Below are positions 8,209 through 18,103 of a stretch of 64,000 bases of DNA, one piece after another. The DNA lies in contig NC_019791.1 of assembly GCF_000317795.1 (NCBI RefSeq), positions 682,001 through 746,000 of the forward strand. Direction: 5' to 3'. The DNA comes from Caldisphaera lagunensis DSM 15908. GTDB lineage: Archaea > Thermoproteota > Thermoprotei_A > Sulfolobales > Acidilobaceae. Positions within the stretch are counted from its first letter, which is position 1, and each line of letters opens with the position of its first letter. The position numbers and the translations under genes are program-made. The notes beneath the pieces were generated by a model. The model was given only the letters and a program-made list of their open reading frames with translations. It was not told the DNA's origin and searched no databases.

Positions 8209-8886
8209 TTAGATATTAGAAATTTTTATTATATCACATAATGAATCGATTTTAATTGCATGATATTCTTTTAATAAGTTTTCATCTATTGGAACTATTA
8301 TGTCTCCTTTAGTTAAATAAATGGTTTTTATTCCAGCTTTACTAAAAGAGATAATATCATATATTGTATCTCCAACTGCAAATAAAATATCATTAGCATC
8401 TAGAGAGGATTTTTTTAAAGCGGCAAGTGTAGGTTCTGGATCAGGTTTACCCTTAATAACATCATCGCTTGAAATTAAAACATCTGGATTAATTTTTATT
8501 TTTTCTAATACTTTGATGGCAGTAATCCTTAAAGAAGACGTTACAACTAATATCTTAACGTTGTTTTGTTTTAGTTTATTGATAAGTTCAATAGCGCATG
8601 GCATAGGTTCAGCATATTTCATTATATAGGGGGCAAAAATAGAGTTCTTTACTTCTAATAATTTCTTTGCCATCTTATTTTTTAAATCGGGATCATTTAT
8701 CCCTGCTTGCTCTATCAATAATAATGCTATGTCCATTGCCCTTTTACCTAATAAATATTCCATATCAATATTTGAATTAAATCCGAGTTGTTTTAATGAA
8801 AGTTCCCATGCTATTTTATGTGCTTTGGCAGTGCTTGCTAGCGTACCATCTAAATCAAATATAGCCCCTTTCAATTTTACCCCCAT
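8209..8886 (-). CDS. HAD-superfamily phosphatase
   Basis: HAD hydrolase of about 225 residues with motif I FDLDGTLAST, motif II VVTSS, the motif III lysine in KGKPDPEPT and motif IV VGDTIYDIISF. The helical cap between motifs I and II puts it in the phosphoglycolate phosphatase / beta-phosphoglucomutase type (C1 cap). The substrate is not deducible. ATG 8886 is the first start; TTG 8874, with GGGGG five bases upstream, is a strong alternative that would begin MKGAIFDLDGT. It converges with the pseudoenzyme gene. Confidence 0.85.
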   Translation of the reverse strand: MGVKLKGAIFDLDGTLASTAKAHKIAWELSLKQLGFNSNIDMEYLLGKRAMDIALLLIEQAGINDPDLKNKMAKKLLEVKNSIFAPYIMKYAEPMPCAIELINKLKQNNVKILVVTSSLRITAIKVLEKIKINPDVLISSDDVIKGKPDPEPTLAALKKSSLDANDILFAVGDTIYDIISFSKAGIKTIYLTKGDIIVPIDENLLKEYHAIKIDSLCDIIKISNI

Positions 8887-8987
8887 AATATTATTGTATA
8901 AATAATATTATAAGCTTGGATTTTATTTTTTATTTATGTTAAAATTATTTAAGGGTTAATAAATTCAGATGTAAGTGAGTGTTAAAG

Positions 8988-9338
8988 ATGCCCAAAGAAA
9001 GAAAAAAGATGCTAAAGGGTATAATATCATTAATGATACTTAAGATATTATATGAAAAACCTGTTCATGGATATGAAATGAATAAGGAAATATCATTAAA
9101 AATAGGTGAAGAGCTATCTCCTGGATATATTTATGTTTTATTGAAGATTATGCTGAAGAAGGGATTAATTGTAGCTAAACAAGACAGCAATGTAAGAGGC
9201 CAAAGATTAACAGAGTATCGTATAACTGAAAAGGGAATAGAGTTTCTTAAAAAACATAAAAATGTATTAGAAAAAGGTAAGTCAATGATAGATGAAATAT
9301 TAGATACTATAAATAAGATTGAACAAAAATCAAGCTAG
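8988..9338 (+). CDS. PadR-family transcriptional regulator
   Basis: 116 residues with the PadR winged helix: ISLMILKILYEKPVHGYEMNKEI, then LSPGYIYVLLKIMLKKGLIV and wing YRITEKGIEFLKKH. The C-terminal helix (NVLEKGKSMIDEILDTINKIE) is the usual dimerisation helix. ATG 8988 is chosen because GTGAGTG precedes it. The stop overlaps the stop of the convergent aminotransferase by the palindrome CTAG. Effector and target are unknown; PadR proteins often regulate nearby transport or detoxification genes. Confidence 0.85.
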   Translation: MPKERKKMLKGIISLMILKILYEKPVHGYEMNKEISLKIGEELSPGYIYVLLKIMLKKGLIVAKQDSNVRGQRLTEYRITEKGIEFLKKHKNVLEKGKSMIDEILDTINKIEQKSS

Positions 9339-10489
9339 TGTTTCATCATTTCTTTAGCAGTTTCCCCAATTATTTTAATTCCTTCCCTTAGTTTGTCAAT
9401 GCTTGGATAACTAAAGTTAATCCTCATAGCATTTCCACCACTACCATCTGCAAAGAAGTTTCTACCTGGAACATATGCAACACCTTTGTTTATAGCAGTT
9501 GGTAGCATTTCTGTTGTATCAACACCTTTTGGTAAATAAACAAATGCAAACAAACCTCCCTTAGGTTTATACCATTCAGAACCTTTTGGCATGTATTCTT
9601 CTAATGCCTCTATTAATACATCTCTTTTCTTTCTATAAACTTTTCTTGCATTCTCTATTGTTTCATCAACAACCCCTTCCTTTATTGCATACATTGCAAT
9701 AAATTGAGAAAGAGTTGAAGGATTGATAGCTGTCATGGTAATTAATGATTCTATAGCATCTGTAATTGCTTTATTTGCTACTATATATCCTAGCCTTAAT
9801 CCTGGTGCAAGTATTTTACTAAATGTACCCATGTAGATTACTCTACCTTCAGTATCTAACGTCTTAAGGCTAGTAAATCTCTTATCTGTATCAAACACAA
9901 AGAAACCATATGGATCATCTTCAATTATTAGCAAATCATATTTATTTGCTATTTCTATTAAATGTTTCCTCCTTTCATCACTCATTATAACTCCTGTGGG
10001 ATTATGTGCTGTTGGATTTAAATATATGGCCTTAACCTTCTTTCTATTTTCAATTGCTTGCTTTAATTTTTCCTCTAAAGCATAGACATTGATTCCATCA
10101 ATGTCTATATCAATTGGTAAGATATTAGCCTTGATAAATCTTATTGTATTAAGAGCACCTACAAAAGTAGGCGATTCTGTAATTATGAAATCTTTATTGT
10201 TTAACAATGAAAAAAATGTATAATAAATACTAGAGGTACCTCCTGGAGTTAATATTAATTCTTCTTCATCATTTATTTTTATGCCTTTATTTATTAAAAA
10301 ATTTTTAACTGTTTCTTTAACATAGCTCAACCCTGTTGCTGGAGAATATTGTAAAACAGCTTCACCTTCCTGATTTATAAATTTATGGGATAGCTCCGAA
10401 ATTTTTTTATGCTGAAAAGGTTCCGGACCAGGATAACCAAAAGCCATATTTATTTTAATATCTGATGTAAGGGTTTCGTATATGTCCAT
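9335..10489 (-). CDS. class I aminotransferase, 2-aminoadipate/aromatic type (LysN/ARO8-like)
   Basis: 384-residue fold-type I PLP enzyme. It shows LTPGGTSSIYYTFFSLL, NPTAHNPTGVIMSDERR, IIEDDPYGFF and the PLP-lysine segment GTFSKILAPGLRLGYI. The wording of these motifs is that of the MocR/LysN-like subgroup, which includes 2-aminoadipate and aromatic aminotransferases in thermophiles. It could serve lysine, branched-chain or aromatic amino acid metabolism. No neighbour fixes the pathway. Its promoter lies in the AT-rich 10490-10560 region. Confidence 0.88.
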   Translation of the reverse strand: MDIYETLTSDIKINMAFGYPGPEPFQHKKISELSHKFINQEGEAVLQYSPATGLSYVKETVKNFLINKGIKINDEEELILTPGGTSSIYYTFFSLLNNKDFIITESPTFVGALNTIRFIKANILPIDIDIDGINVYALEEKLKQAIENRKKVKAIYLNPTAHNPTGVIMSDERRKHLIEIANKYDLLIIEDDPYGFFVFDTDKRFTSLKTLDTEGRVIYMGTFSKILAPGLRLGYIVANKAITDAIESLITMTAINPSTLSQFIAMYAIKEGVVDETIENARKVYRKKRDVLIEALEEYMPKGSEWYKPKGGLFAFVYLPKGVDTTEMLPTAINKGVAYVPGRNFFADGSGGNAMRINFSYPSIDKLREGIKIIGETAKEMMKH

Positions 10490-10646
10490 TCTTAGATCGC
10501 CTGTCTTTATTTCTAATCGTTAGAAGAGTATATAATTTTATAATTTTTATACAATAAATACTTAAAAGTTTTTAAAAGATCTTTATTCAAAATAAAAAAA
10601 TAATTTATATAAATAATTAACTTAAACTATTAATAAAATATATTTA

Positions 10647-12560
10647 TTAAATTCTGTTTAGAGTTGGTATACCTAACAAATTAAGACCTTCATCTAATAC
10701 ATTTTTGACAATTTCAACCAATAAGGCTTTTCCTTCTTTAATTCCATAATTGCTTTCATATATAACACTATCGTTTTCATACCATTGGTTAAATAAATCT
10801 GATAATGATATTAAGAAACTTAGAAGATCTTCAGGAGATAAATCATCTGCAGCTTTTGCAGCTATTAATGGATATTTTAACGATTTAATTAAAATTGATC
10901 TCCTTAATTTATTGCTTATGCTTCCATAATCGATATCGTTATAATTTATTTTTCCATGTTTTTCTAATATATTAAGCGCTCTAACATAAGTATATTGTAA
11001 ATATGGTCCGCTATTCTCTTTTAGATCTATAGCTTTTTTAACATCAAATGTTAATGGTTTTGAAGAGTTAAGTTGAACCATAGAAAACCTTAATGTGCCA
11101 ACAGATATTTTTTCTGCTATTTCTTTAGCCGTTTCATCATCTATATTTTGATTTCTAATTTTTAATTCCTCAATTGCCTTATTTTTTATTTCATCTAGTA
11201 CTTCATCTAATGTTACATACTCTCCCCTTCTTCCATGCATTGATTTTCCAGGCAACCTTACTATTTCATAATTATAATGAATCATATTAAGAGCTTCTTT
11301 TTTAAAACCTAAACCAAGTAAAGCAAGTCTAATTTGTAATTGGGGTAATTTCTGATCTGCTCCAATTACGTTAATTACTTTATCTGCACTCGTTTCTTTA
11401 AATTTAAAAATAGAATATGCAATATCTCTTGTTGTATATAATGTAGATCCATCGCTTCTTCTTATTATTAAAGGCGGTAATTCAAATCCCTTAGGCAATT
11501 TTAGTATTTTTGATATGTTTTCATCATTTTTTACAATTTCATTTATTATTAAAGGGATGTTGATTGCATCTGCATCTTTGAATTTCGTAAAATACTTATT
11601 ATTTTTAGCGATATTTACGATTTGATCAACTAAACCATTCCATACTAAATCGCTTTCCCAATCCATATTATCGAATTCTATAGATAATCTACTTAATGTC
11701 TCTATGAAACCATCTATTACACTTTTGGTCATATTTCTAATCAAACTCTTGTCTGGCTCAACACCTTTTTCATAATTTAACATCATGTTAGATATTTCTT
11801 TTTCTGGATCCGAAAGCGAAGTTAAACCTTCAAATAACTTATCGAATAAATTTCCTTGATCTTGAGATTTCAATCTAGCTAGAACAGAAGATAATTTTTC
11901 TGCTTCTTCTATGTCATTTTTCTTTTTTGCCTCCATCGCATCTAATGTTGTGCTGGAAACAGCATATACCCAACCAACAAGTTTGTCTGATTTTATGTTT
12001 AGCCTTTTTGACAATTCTGATGGGGTTTCATTTAATATTTTAAAACCAAGGGCTGCTATTATGACTTGTCTACCCATATCATCTATATAAAACCTTCTAT
12101 TAACTTTATGTCCTCTTGATTTTAAAATTCTGGAAAGTGTATCTCCTATGCATGCATTCCTTGCATGGCCCATATGTAAAGGATGAATTGGATTAGCACT
12201 TGTATGTTCAACAACTATACTTAATGGTTTATCAGTTATTTTAGTTTTAAAAGTCCCTCCATTTTTTATGTAATCAGCTGTTTTTTTGAACAGGTTTATC
12301 TCATCAAATTTTAAATTAAGGAACCCTGATTGAAGCTGGATATTAACTATATCTAGATTATTATCTCTTAATACTTCAACAATATCAGATATTAAGTTAT
12401 CTGCGTTATTCAAGAATCTTTTGATTGGAAAAGAGAAATCTGCGTATTCTTCCTTTACAGGTTCCATTAAAAATCTAAAAGCCTCTTCATGGCTGATTTT
12501 TAGATCGTTTGACAGAGTTGTAGTTATTGTATCTATCGTTTTAACAAGTGGATTATCCAT
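10647..12560 (-). CDS. argS: arginyl-tRNA synthetase
   Basis: 637-residue class Ia enzyme. The HIGH motif appears as HTSANPIHPLHMGHARNACIGD, and the second signature region as IRRSDGSTLYTTRDIAYSIFKF. In the KMSKS position there is MHGRRGEYVTL, as is normal for non-KMSK ArgRS. The N-terminal Add1 domain (about 1-100) and C-terminal anticodon domain (GPYLQYTYVRALNILEKHG...NQWYEN) are complete. ATG 12560 is preceded by GAGGAATAAAAT. It is an essential translation enzyme with no partner gene next to it. Confidence 0.96.
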   Translation of the reverse strand: MDNPLVKTIDTITTTLSNDLKISHEEAFRFLMEPVKEEYADFSFPIKRFLNNADNLISDIVEVLRDNNLDIVNIQLQSGFLNLKFDEINLFKKTADYIKNGGTFKTKITDKPLSIVVEHTSANPIHPLHMGHARNACIGDTLSRILKSRGHKVNRRFYIDDMGRQVIIAALGFKILNETPSELSKRLNIKSDKLVGWVYAVSSTTLDAMEAKKKNDIEEAEKLSSVLARLKSQDQGNLFDKLFEGLTSLSDPEKEISNMMLNYEKGVEPDKSLIRNMTKSVIDGFIETLSRLSIEFDNMDWESDLVWNGLVDQIVNIAKNNKYFTKFKDADAINIPLIINEIVKNDENISKILKLPKGFELPPLIIRRSDGSTLYTTRDIAYSIFKFKETSADKVINVIGADQKLPQLQIRLALLGLGFKKEALNMIHYNYEIVRLPGKSMHGRRGEYVTLDEVLDEIKNKAIEELKIRNQNIDDETAKEIAEKISVGTLRFSMVQLNSSKPLTFDVKKAIDLKENSGPYLQYTYVRALNILEKHGKINYNDIDYGSISNKLRRSILIKSLKYPLIAAKAADDLSPEDLLSFLISLSDLFNQWYENDSVIYESNYGIKEGKALLVEIVKNVLDEGLNLLGIPTLNRI

Positions 12561-12862
12561 ATTTTATTCCTCATTTTTAAAAATTATTATATAGTAAATA
12601 TAAACGTTATGTATAATAAATTTAATATAATTTTTATTTATGTTATCCTTCTTCTATGAAGGAAAAGCTTTTCATTTCTATTAGAATAAATTGTGACAAT
12701 TTTCTTCTTAATTTTTCTTCTACCATGTTCCTTACTAATGTTGCTTTTTACATAAAAAGGACAAAAAATAATAATCCTGTTTAAAATTAATGTATTATGA
12801 TTTTATTATAATATACCTTATATATTATATTTATACTACTCTCAGCCTAGTATATGGTAAGA
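12561..12862. other. non-coding stretch upstream of argS
   Basis: About 300 AT-rich bases between the divergent argS and NicO-like genes. The one clear element is a 6-bp hairpin, TCCTTC (12646-12651) and GAAGGA (12658-12663) around TTCTAT. Short open frames on the minus strand (ending at 12638) have no start codon or binding site, so I do not call them genes. The right-hand end holds the transporter promoter. Confidence 0.5.
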
Positions 12863-12912
12863 TTTATAAATGTGCACAAAATACATAATTTTTTGGAAAA
12901 ATGTGCACGGTG
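12863..12912 (+). promoter_or_regulatory. NicO-like gene promoter with repeated AAATGTGCAC
   Basis: TATA-like TTTATAAA at 12863-12870 predicts a transcription start near 12893. The decamer AAATGTGCAC occurs at 12868-12877 and again at 12899-12908, 31 bp (about three helical turns) apart, each containing the palindrome GTGCAC and flanking the predicted start. GGTGAT at 12909-12914 is the ribosome binding site. The layout suggests operators for a repressor, perhaps metal-responsive; that last step is inference. Confidence 0.55.
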
Positions 12913-12917
12913 ATAAA

Positions 12918-13811
12918 ATGAACTTCATCGAATTCATATTAAATCCATCTGGAGAATTAACACTAGTATCAATTATAGCAATTTCTTTTATATTGGGGAT
13001 ATTGCATGGAATTACGCCTGATGAGCATACATGGCCTATAACTTTTAGCTATGCAATAGGAAAATACAGCACTAAAGGAGGGTTGCTAGCAGGATTATTA
13101 TTTTCATTAGGATTTACAATACAGAGAGCCTTATTAACAACTATTGGTTACCTTGGATTAGCTAGAATTTATCAAGTTTATAATTTGGACGGACCGGTTT
13201 ATATAGCAGTTGGAATTGTAATGGCAATTGCAGGTTCATATGTATTGCATGGGAAATACGTGCATATACATCTAATACCATCTCATAGACATACAGAAAA
13301 GGCTGAAAGAGTTGAGATGCCAAAAGATGTACCATTAAAAATGACTATAATACATGGTTTAATAGCAGGTTTTGGGTTTGGAGCGTATGCTTCAATAATA
13401 ACTTTTGTATTAGCCCCTAAGGTTCCATCATTAATATATTCACCATTACCTGGACTATTTTTTGGTTTAGGAACTATGACAATGCAAATTATCTTAGGAG
13501 CATTTTTTGGAGGCATTATGAGGAAAATGGGATATAATGAAAACGATATAAAATTTGTAGGCACTAAAACAGCAGGAAATACCTTGTATTATGGAGGTAT
13601 TGCTTTTGCGTTAATTGGTTTGTTAGTTGTAATGATGCCTTCTATTGATAATTTTGCAATCTCTACGGGTATTCAAATTCCTAACTTAAATGCTATAGAT
13701 ATAGGATTTATATTAGTAATCTTCGTTGTAGGAGCAATAGGTATTGGTAGTCTTGTTAAAACAGTCTATGAGCTGAGAAAAGGAAAACTCAATGTTATTA
13801 ATAGGAAATAA
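12918..13811 (+). CDS. NicO/UreH-like metal transporter, probable nickel/cobalt
   Basis: About 297 residues with six or more membrane helices. The first helix ends in ILGILHGITPDEHTWPITFS, which resembles the HxxxxDHW metal motif of NicO/RcnA-type exporters and transporters. A histidine-rich stretch (LHGKYVHIHLIPSHRHTEK, near 118-136) follows at the usual place in a cytoplasmic loop. The second half repeats the pattern (IIHGLIAGFGFGAY). ATG 12918 has GGTGAT three bases upstream; the ATG at 12870 overlaps the TATA box and is rejected. Direction of transport and metal are not certain. Confidence 0.65.
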   Translation: MNFIEFILNPSGELTLVSIIAISFILGILHGITPDEHTWPITFSYAIGKYSTKGGLLAGLLFSLGFTIQRALLTTIGYLGLARIYQVYNLDGPVYIAVGIVMAIAGSYVLHGKYVHIHLIPSHRHTEKAERVEMPKDVPLKMTIIHGLIAGFGFGAYASIITFVLAPKVPSLIYSPLPGLFFGLGTMTMQIILGAFFGGIMRKMGYNENDIKFVGTKTAGNTLYYGGIAFALIGLLVVMMPSIDNFAISTGIQIPNLNAIDIGFILVIFVVGAIGIGSLVKTVYELRKGKLNVINRK

Positions 13812-13961
13812 TATTATGGATATTAATAGTTTCTAAATACTTAGAATTTAATAATCTTTAGGTTATTTTCACTAAAAATTAATTATTAAAGCCTTGAAAG
13901 TAAAAATTAATTTTCTACTGTTTTTATTTAGAGTGTGAGGATTGGAGCGTGAACAAATTTG

Positions 13962-14210
13962 ATGCACAAAAAATTATATAGAATATATTTCACAGAATTT
14001 GATGAAGAAAACTTTAGGAAGATCATTAATGCTTTAGAGGAAAAATACTCATCTCAAATAAATGTAATAAAATCAAATGTAATTGATGAATTCAGAGCTT
14101 TAGAGTTATACTTTGAAAAAGAAGGATATTCTGATGAAATAAAGAACTTAATATCTTCTCTAACAGGTACTCAATATGTTAGGGTAGATTATATAGATAC
14201 TACAAAATGA
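13962..14210 (+). CDS. hypothetical protein, 82 aa
   Basis: MHKKLYRIYFTEFDEENFRKIINALEEKYSSQINVIKSNVIDEFRALELYFEKEGYSDEIKNLISSLTG... has a beta-alpha-beta-beta-alpha pattern of ferredoxin-like folds. I do not know the family. It ends four bases before ileS starts, so the two are likely cotranscribed. ATG 13962 lies downstream of purine-rich TGAGGATTGGAG; TTG 13959 is just upstream and in frame. Confidence 0.6.
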   Translation: MHKKLYRIYFTEFDEENFRKIINALEEKYSSQINVIKSNVIDEFRALELYFEKEGYSDEIKNLISSLTGTQYVRVDYIDTTK

Positions 14211-14214
14211 GGTA

Positions 14215-17200
14215 ATGAAATTGATAATAGATGATAGATTAACTAAAGAGAAATATAACCAAAAAAATATAGAAGAATGGGTAAAGGGTTATTGGGAAAA
14301 GAATGATATATATAATAAAGTAAAGGAGAAAAGCAATAAATCAGAAAAGAAATTCTATTTCTTAGATGGTCCGCCTTACGCAAATGCAAATACAATACAT
14401 TTAGGTACATTATGGAATAAAGTATTGAAAGATACATTATTAAGATATTATAGAATGAGAGGATTTAATGTATGGGATAAGCCAGGATTTGATACCCATG
14501 GATTACCTATAGAAGTTATGATAGAAAAGCAACTAGGTTCTAATAATAAAAAAGATATAGTAAATAAAATAGGTGTTGATAATTTTATAAATAAGTGTTT
14601 AGCATTTGTAAAAGATAATATAAATGCGATGACAAAGGATTTTGAAGAAATAGGAGTATTTATGGATTGGAAAAATCCATATGTTACATATGACGACTCA
14701 TATATAGAATCGGGTTGGTATCTAATAAGAAAAGCCTACGAAAAAGGTTTACTTTATAAAGGAAGAAATGTATTGCATTGGTGTCCTAGATGTGAAACAA
14801 CTTTAGCTGATTATGAAGTTTCTGAATATAGGGAGTTGGAGGATCCATCAATCTATGTTAAGTTTAAAGTTAAAAACGAGAAAGATACATATTTATTAAT
14901 TTGGACTACAACTCCTTGGACATTACCAGCTAATGCTTTCGTTATGGCCCACCCAGATATAGACTATGTTATGATACAAACAGACAATGAAAAACTTATA
15001 TTATCTAAGGAAAGATTAGAAAAAGTTATTGAAGAAGCAAAAATTAAAGAATATGAGGTCGTAAAAACATTTAAAGGAAAGGAATTAGAAGGGCTTGAGT
15101 ATGAACATCCTCTTGAGGATCTCGTTAAAGCTCAAGCTGAACTTAAAAAATACCATAAAGTTGTTATGGCTCCTGAAGCCGTTGTGAGTGGTGAAGGTAC
15201 TGGATTAGTTCATTCAGCTCCTGGTCATGGAGAAATTGATTCTATAATAGGTAGTAAAATAGGAGCTCCATTAATGGGTCTAGTTAATGATCAAGGATTC
15301 ATGGTTGAGGAAGCAGGAAAATATGCAGGTTTATATTTTAGGACAGATGCGAACAATGAAATTTTAAAGGATTTAAAAGAAAGAAATGCATTATTGCATG
15401 CAGGCAAAATAAAGCACAGATATCCTGTATGTTGGAGATGTAAAACACCATTATTGTTAAAGGCAACAGATCAATGGTTCATAGCAGTATCAAAAATCAG
15501 AGACAAACTTATTGATGAAGCAAATAAAGTAGAGTGGGTACCCCAATGGGCAAAAGATAGATTTATGAACATAGTAGGTAATGTAAGAGATTGGGTTATA
15601 AGCAGACAAAGATTTTGGGGAGTTCCCCTACCAGTTTGGGAATGTGAAAATTGTCATCATTTAGAGGTTATTGGAGATGTTAATGATATAATAAAATTAG
15701 GCGGTAAGGTTCCCAAAAATTTACATAGACCATGGATTGATGAAGTTACATTAAAATGTCCTAAATGTGGAGGATCAATGAAGAGGGTAAGCGATGTATT
15801 AGATGTATGGTTCGATAGCGGTATAGCATTTTATGCAAGTTTAGGATATCCAAAAAACAAGGAATTATATGAGAAATTAAGTCCAGCAGACCTCATTTTA
15901 GAAGGTCATGATCAGACAAGAGGTTGGTTCTTTAGTTTATTAAGAAGTGGGGTTATAGGTTTTGAAAGCTCTCCTTATAAGAGAGTTCTGTTACATGGTT
16001 TTGTCTTAGATGAGCAAGGCAGGGAAATGCACAAATCACTTGGAAATTATGTTTCTTTTGAAGAATTAATGTCTAAACAACCTAGAGATGTAGTAAGATA
16101 TTACGTCTTACAAAACACAACATGGGAAGATTTGAAATTCTCATGGAAGGGAATGGAGCAAGCTTCAAGGAACTTTACAATATTATGGAATGTCTTTTCT
16201 TTTGCATCTATGTATATGAGCCTAGATAAATTTGATCCAACAAAAAATAAATTAAGTGAATTACCATTAGAAAATGAAGATAAATGGCTACTATCAAAAC
16301 TAAATAATCTAATAAGAGATTTTAATAAATATTATTCATCATTAGAAGTACATAACGCTGCTAGGATTTTAATGAACTTTATTGTAGAAGATGTAAGCCA
16401 TTGGTATCTAAAGATTATAAGAAAAAGAGTTTGGGAAGATGAAGATACACCAAGCAAAAGAGCTGCATATGCAACATTATATTATGTTTTAAAGAATTGG
16501 CTTATATTATCAACACCTATAATACCATATATAAGTGAATATCTATATCAAAACTTCATAAAAATAGCTGAGCCGGAATTACCTGAAAGCATCTCATTAC
16601 TTGATATCCCTGATCCAGATTTAAGTTTAATAGATGAAAATATTGAGTATAAAATGAATTTAGCTAAAATAGTTGTTGAAAACGTTTTATCTGCAAGAAT
16701 GCAAGCAGGTATTAAAATAAGACTACCAATAAAAAGTGTGATTATATCATCTCATGATAATAATCTAAGGGAAGTAATAAAAGATGTATTGCCATATATA
16801 AAAGAACTCGCAAATGTAAAAGAAATTCAAGTCGTTGGAAAAGAATTCTTTGAGCAGGCAAAAATTTACAAGCTAGAACCAAATTATAAAGAATTAGGTC
16901 CTTCATTTAAGAAATTCTTACCTATTATTGTAAAAGAAGTAAAGAACAAAGAAGAAGAAATAGGCCTGGGTTTAGTTAGAGATGGCTATTATAACTTAAA
17001 TGTTAATGGAGAAACTATTAAACTAGAGGCTAAGTATTTCAAGATTCAGGCAACATATCCAGAATGGTTAGAAGTAACAGAGTCTAATATAGGAATAATA
17101 GCAATTGATAAAAGAGTAAGCGAGGAAGAATACAAAGAAGGAACAGCAAGGGAAATAATAAGAAGAGTTCAATATATGAGAAAAGAAATGGGATTGCCTG

Positions 17201-17397
17201 TAGATGCTTATATTGAAACATGGATATATAGTGATGATAATGAATATTTATCAACTATTAAATCCTTGGAAGAATATATTAAAAATGAAACAAGAAGTAA
17301 ATCAATTAATTATAGCGAGCCTCCAAAAGATTCATACTCTAAGGATTGGGAGGTAGAAGAGAAACGGATAACAATAGGAATAAAAATAAGGCAATAA
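14215..17397 (+). CDS. ileS: isoleucyl-tRNA synthetase
   Basis: 1060-residue class Ia synthetase. It shows PPYANANTIHLGTLWNKVLKD (HIGH region), the CP1 editing domain with LIWTTTPWTLPAN and GTGLVHSAPGHGEID, VISRQRFWGVPLPVWEC, zinc cysteine pairs (CENCHH, CPKCGG), LDVWFDSGIAF and the KMSKS variant MHKSLGNYVS. WFDSG, GHDQTRGWFF and VSHWYLKIIR confirm IleRS rather than ValRS or LeuRS. ATG 14215 has GAGGT directly upstream. The Cas4-like gene overlaps its 3' end by up to 52 bases in another frame. Confidence 0.96.
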   Translation: MKLIIDDRLTKEKYNQKNIEEWVKGYWEKNDIYNKVKEKSNKSEKKFYFLDGPPYANANTIHLGTLWNKVLKDTLLRYYRMRGFNVWDKPGFDTHGLPIEVMIEKQLGSNNKKDIVNKIGVDNFINKCLAFVKDNINAMTKDFEEIGVFMDWKNPYVTYDDSYIESGWYLIRKAYEKGLLYKGRNVLHWCPRCETTLADYEVSEYRELEDPSIYVKFKVKNEKDTYLLIWTTTPWTLPANAFVMAHPDIDYVMIQTDNEKLILSKERLEKVIEEAKIKEYEVVKTFKGKELEGLEYEHPLEDLVKAQAELKKYHKVVMAPEAVVSGEGTGLVHSAPGHGEIDSIIGSKIGAPLMGLVNDQGFMVEEAGKYAGLYFRTDANNEILKDLKERNALLHAGKIKHRYPVCWRCKTPLLLKATDQWFIAVSKIRDKLIDEANKVEWVPQWAKDRFMNIVGNVRDWVISRQRFWGVPLPVWECENCHHLEVIGDVNDIIKLGGKVPKNLHRPWIDEVTLKCPKCGGSMKRVSDVLDVWFDSGIAFYASLGYPKNKELYEKLSPADLILEGHDQTRGWFFSLLRSGVIGFESSPYKRVLLHGFVLDEQGREMHKSLGNYVSFEELMSKQPRDVVRYYVLQNTTWEDLKFSWKGMEQASRNFTILWNVFSFASMYMSLDKFDPTKNKLSELPLENEDKWLLSKLNNLIRDFNKYYSSLEVHNAARILMNFIVEDVSHWYLKIIRKRVWEDEDTPSKRAAYATLYYVLKNWLILSTPIIPYISEYLYQNFIKIAEPELPESISLLDIPDPDLSLIDENIEYKMNLAKIVVENVLSARMQAGIKIRLPIKSVIISSHDNNLREVIKDVLPYIKELANVKEIQVVGKEFFEQAKIYKLEPNYKELGPSFKKFLPIIVKEVKNKEEEIGLGLVRDGYYNLNVNGETIKLEAKYFKIQATYPEWLEVTESNIGIIAIDKRVSEEEYKEGTAREIIRRVQYMRKEMGLPVDAYIETWIYSDDNEYLSTIKSLEEYIKNETRSKSINYSEPPKDSYSKDWEVEEKRITIGIKIRQ

Positions 17398-18017
17398 TAT
17401 ATCCAAGCGAACTGCATTCTTATTTTTATTGCCCAAGAGTATATTTCTTTGAAACCCATATGAAGAAAAAAAGAGGTTTTTTTAAAAGGGTAAGATTGTT
17501 TTTAGGTAGTCTTTTTCATTATACTTTTAGATTAAGAGATATAATAAAACACTATTCTTATGAAATTCCAATGGAAACAGATTTAGGGAGTGTAATAATT
17601 AGGGGTAGACCAGATGCATTTAAGATAAAGGAAAATTCTGCTTATGTTATTGAAAGGAAAAGCTCTAAACCTCCATACAAAGGGGCATGGATAAACGATA
17701 TTATGCAAGCAGTTGCTTATAGTGTGATACTTATTAGAGAAAAAGATTTAAAAAATGTTAAAATTGAGATTAAATATCCAAATAAGTCAAGAGTATTTGA
17801 TCTAAACTCTGAATTAACTTCTATGCTATTTAAAGCATTGGATGAAATGGTTTTGATCAAATATAATAACATATTGCCATACGCTAAAAGAGGAAATAGA
17901 TGCAATAAATGTCCATATAGGAATGAGTGCTTTTCATTAGATGAGGAATTAGAAAGCTATATTGATGATTTAATAGAGCCAGGGAAATGGATTGAGAATT
18001 TAAACCTTATTTCATGA
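17346..18017 (+). CDS. Cas4-like PD-(D/E)XK nuclease with four-cysteine cluster
   Basis: RecB/Cas4-family exonuclease. SELHSYFYCPRVYFFE carries the first cluster cysteine, CNKCPYRNECF the last three. The nuclease core is IIRGRPDAF (Asp) and VIERKSSKP (ExK), then a QAVAYSVIL helix. Cas4 proteins hold an iron-sulfur cluster and resect DNA ends. There is no CRISPR array or other cas gene in this window, so it is a stand-alone member, possibly in repair. The TTG at 17346 starts inside ileS without a usable binding site; ACG 17364, nine bases after GGGAGGT, is an attractive alternative start. Confidence 0.8.
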   Translation: MGGRRETDNNRNKNKAIIYPSELHSYFYCPRVYFFETHMKKKRGFFKRVRLFLGSLFHYTFRLRDIIKHYSYEIPMETDLGSVIIRGRPDAFKIKENSAYVIERKSSKPPYKGAWINDIMQAVAYSVILIREKDLKNVKIEIKYPNKSRVFDLNSELTSMLFKALDEMVLIKYNNILPYAKRGNRCNKCPYRNECFSLDEELESYIDDLIEPGKWIENLNLIS

Positions 18018-18103
18018 AAACTTAACTCATTAATATTATGGAGTCTCATTTAAGCTATTAAGATCTGAATTTTATCTTATGTATAGGGAATGGATGAATA
18101 AAT

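Noticed and set aside
12638-12754. Short basic minus-strand frame (SNISKEHGRRKIKKKIVTIY... about 37 residues)
   Set aside because: No standard start codon or binding site, no recognised family; overlaps a hairpin. Could be chance in AT-rich DNA.
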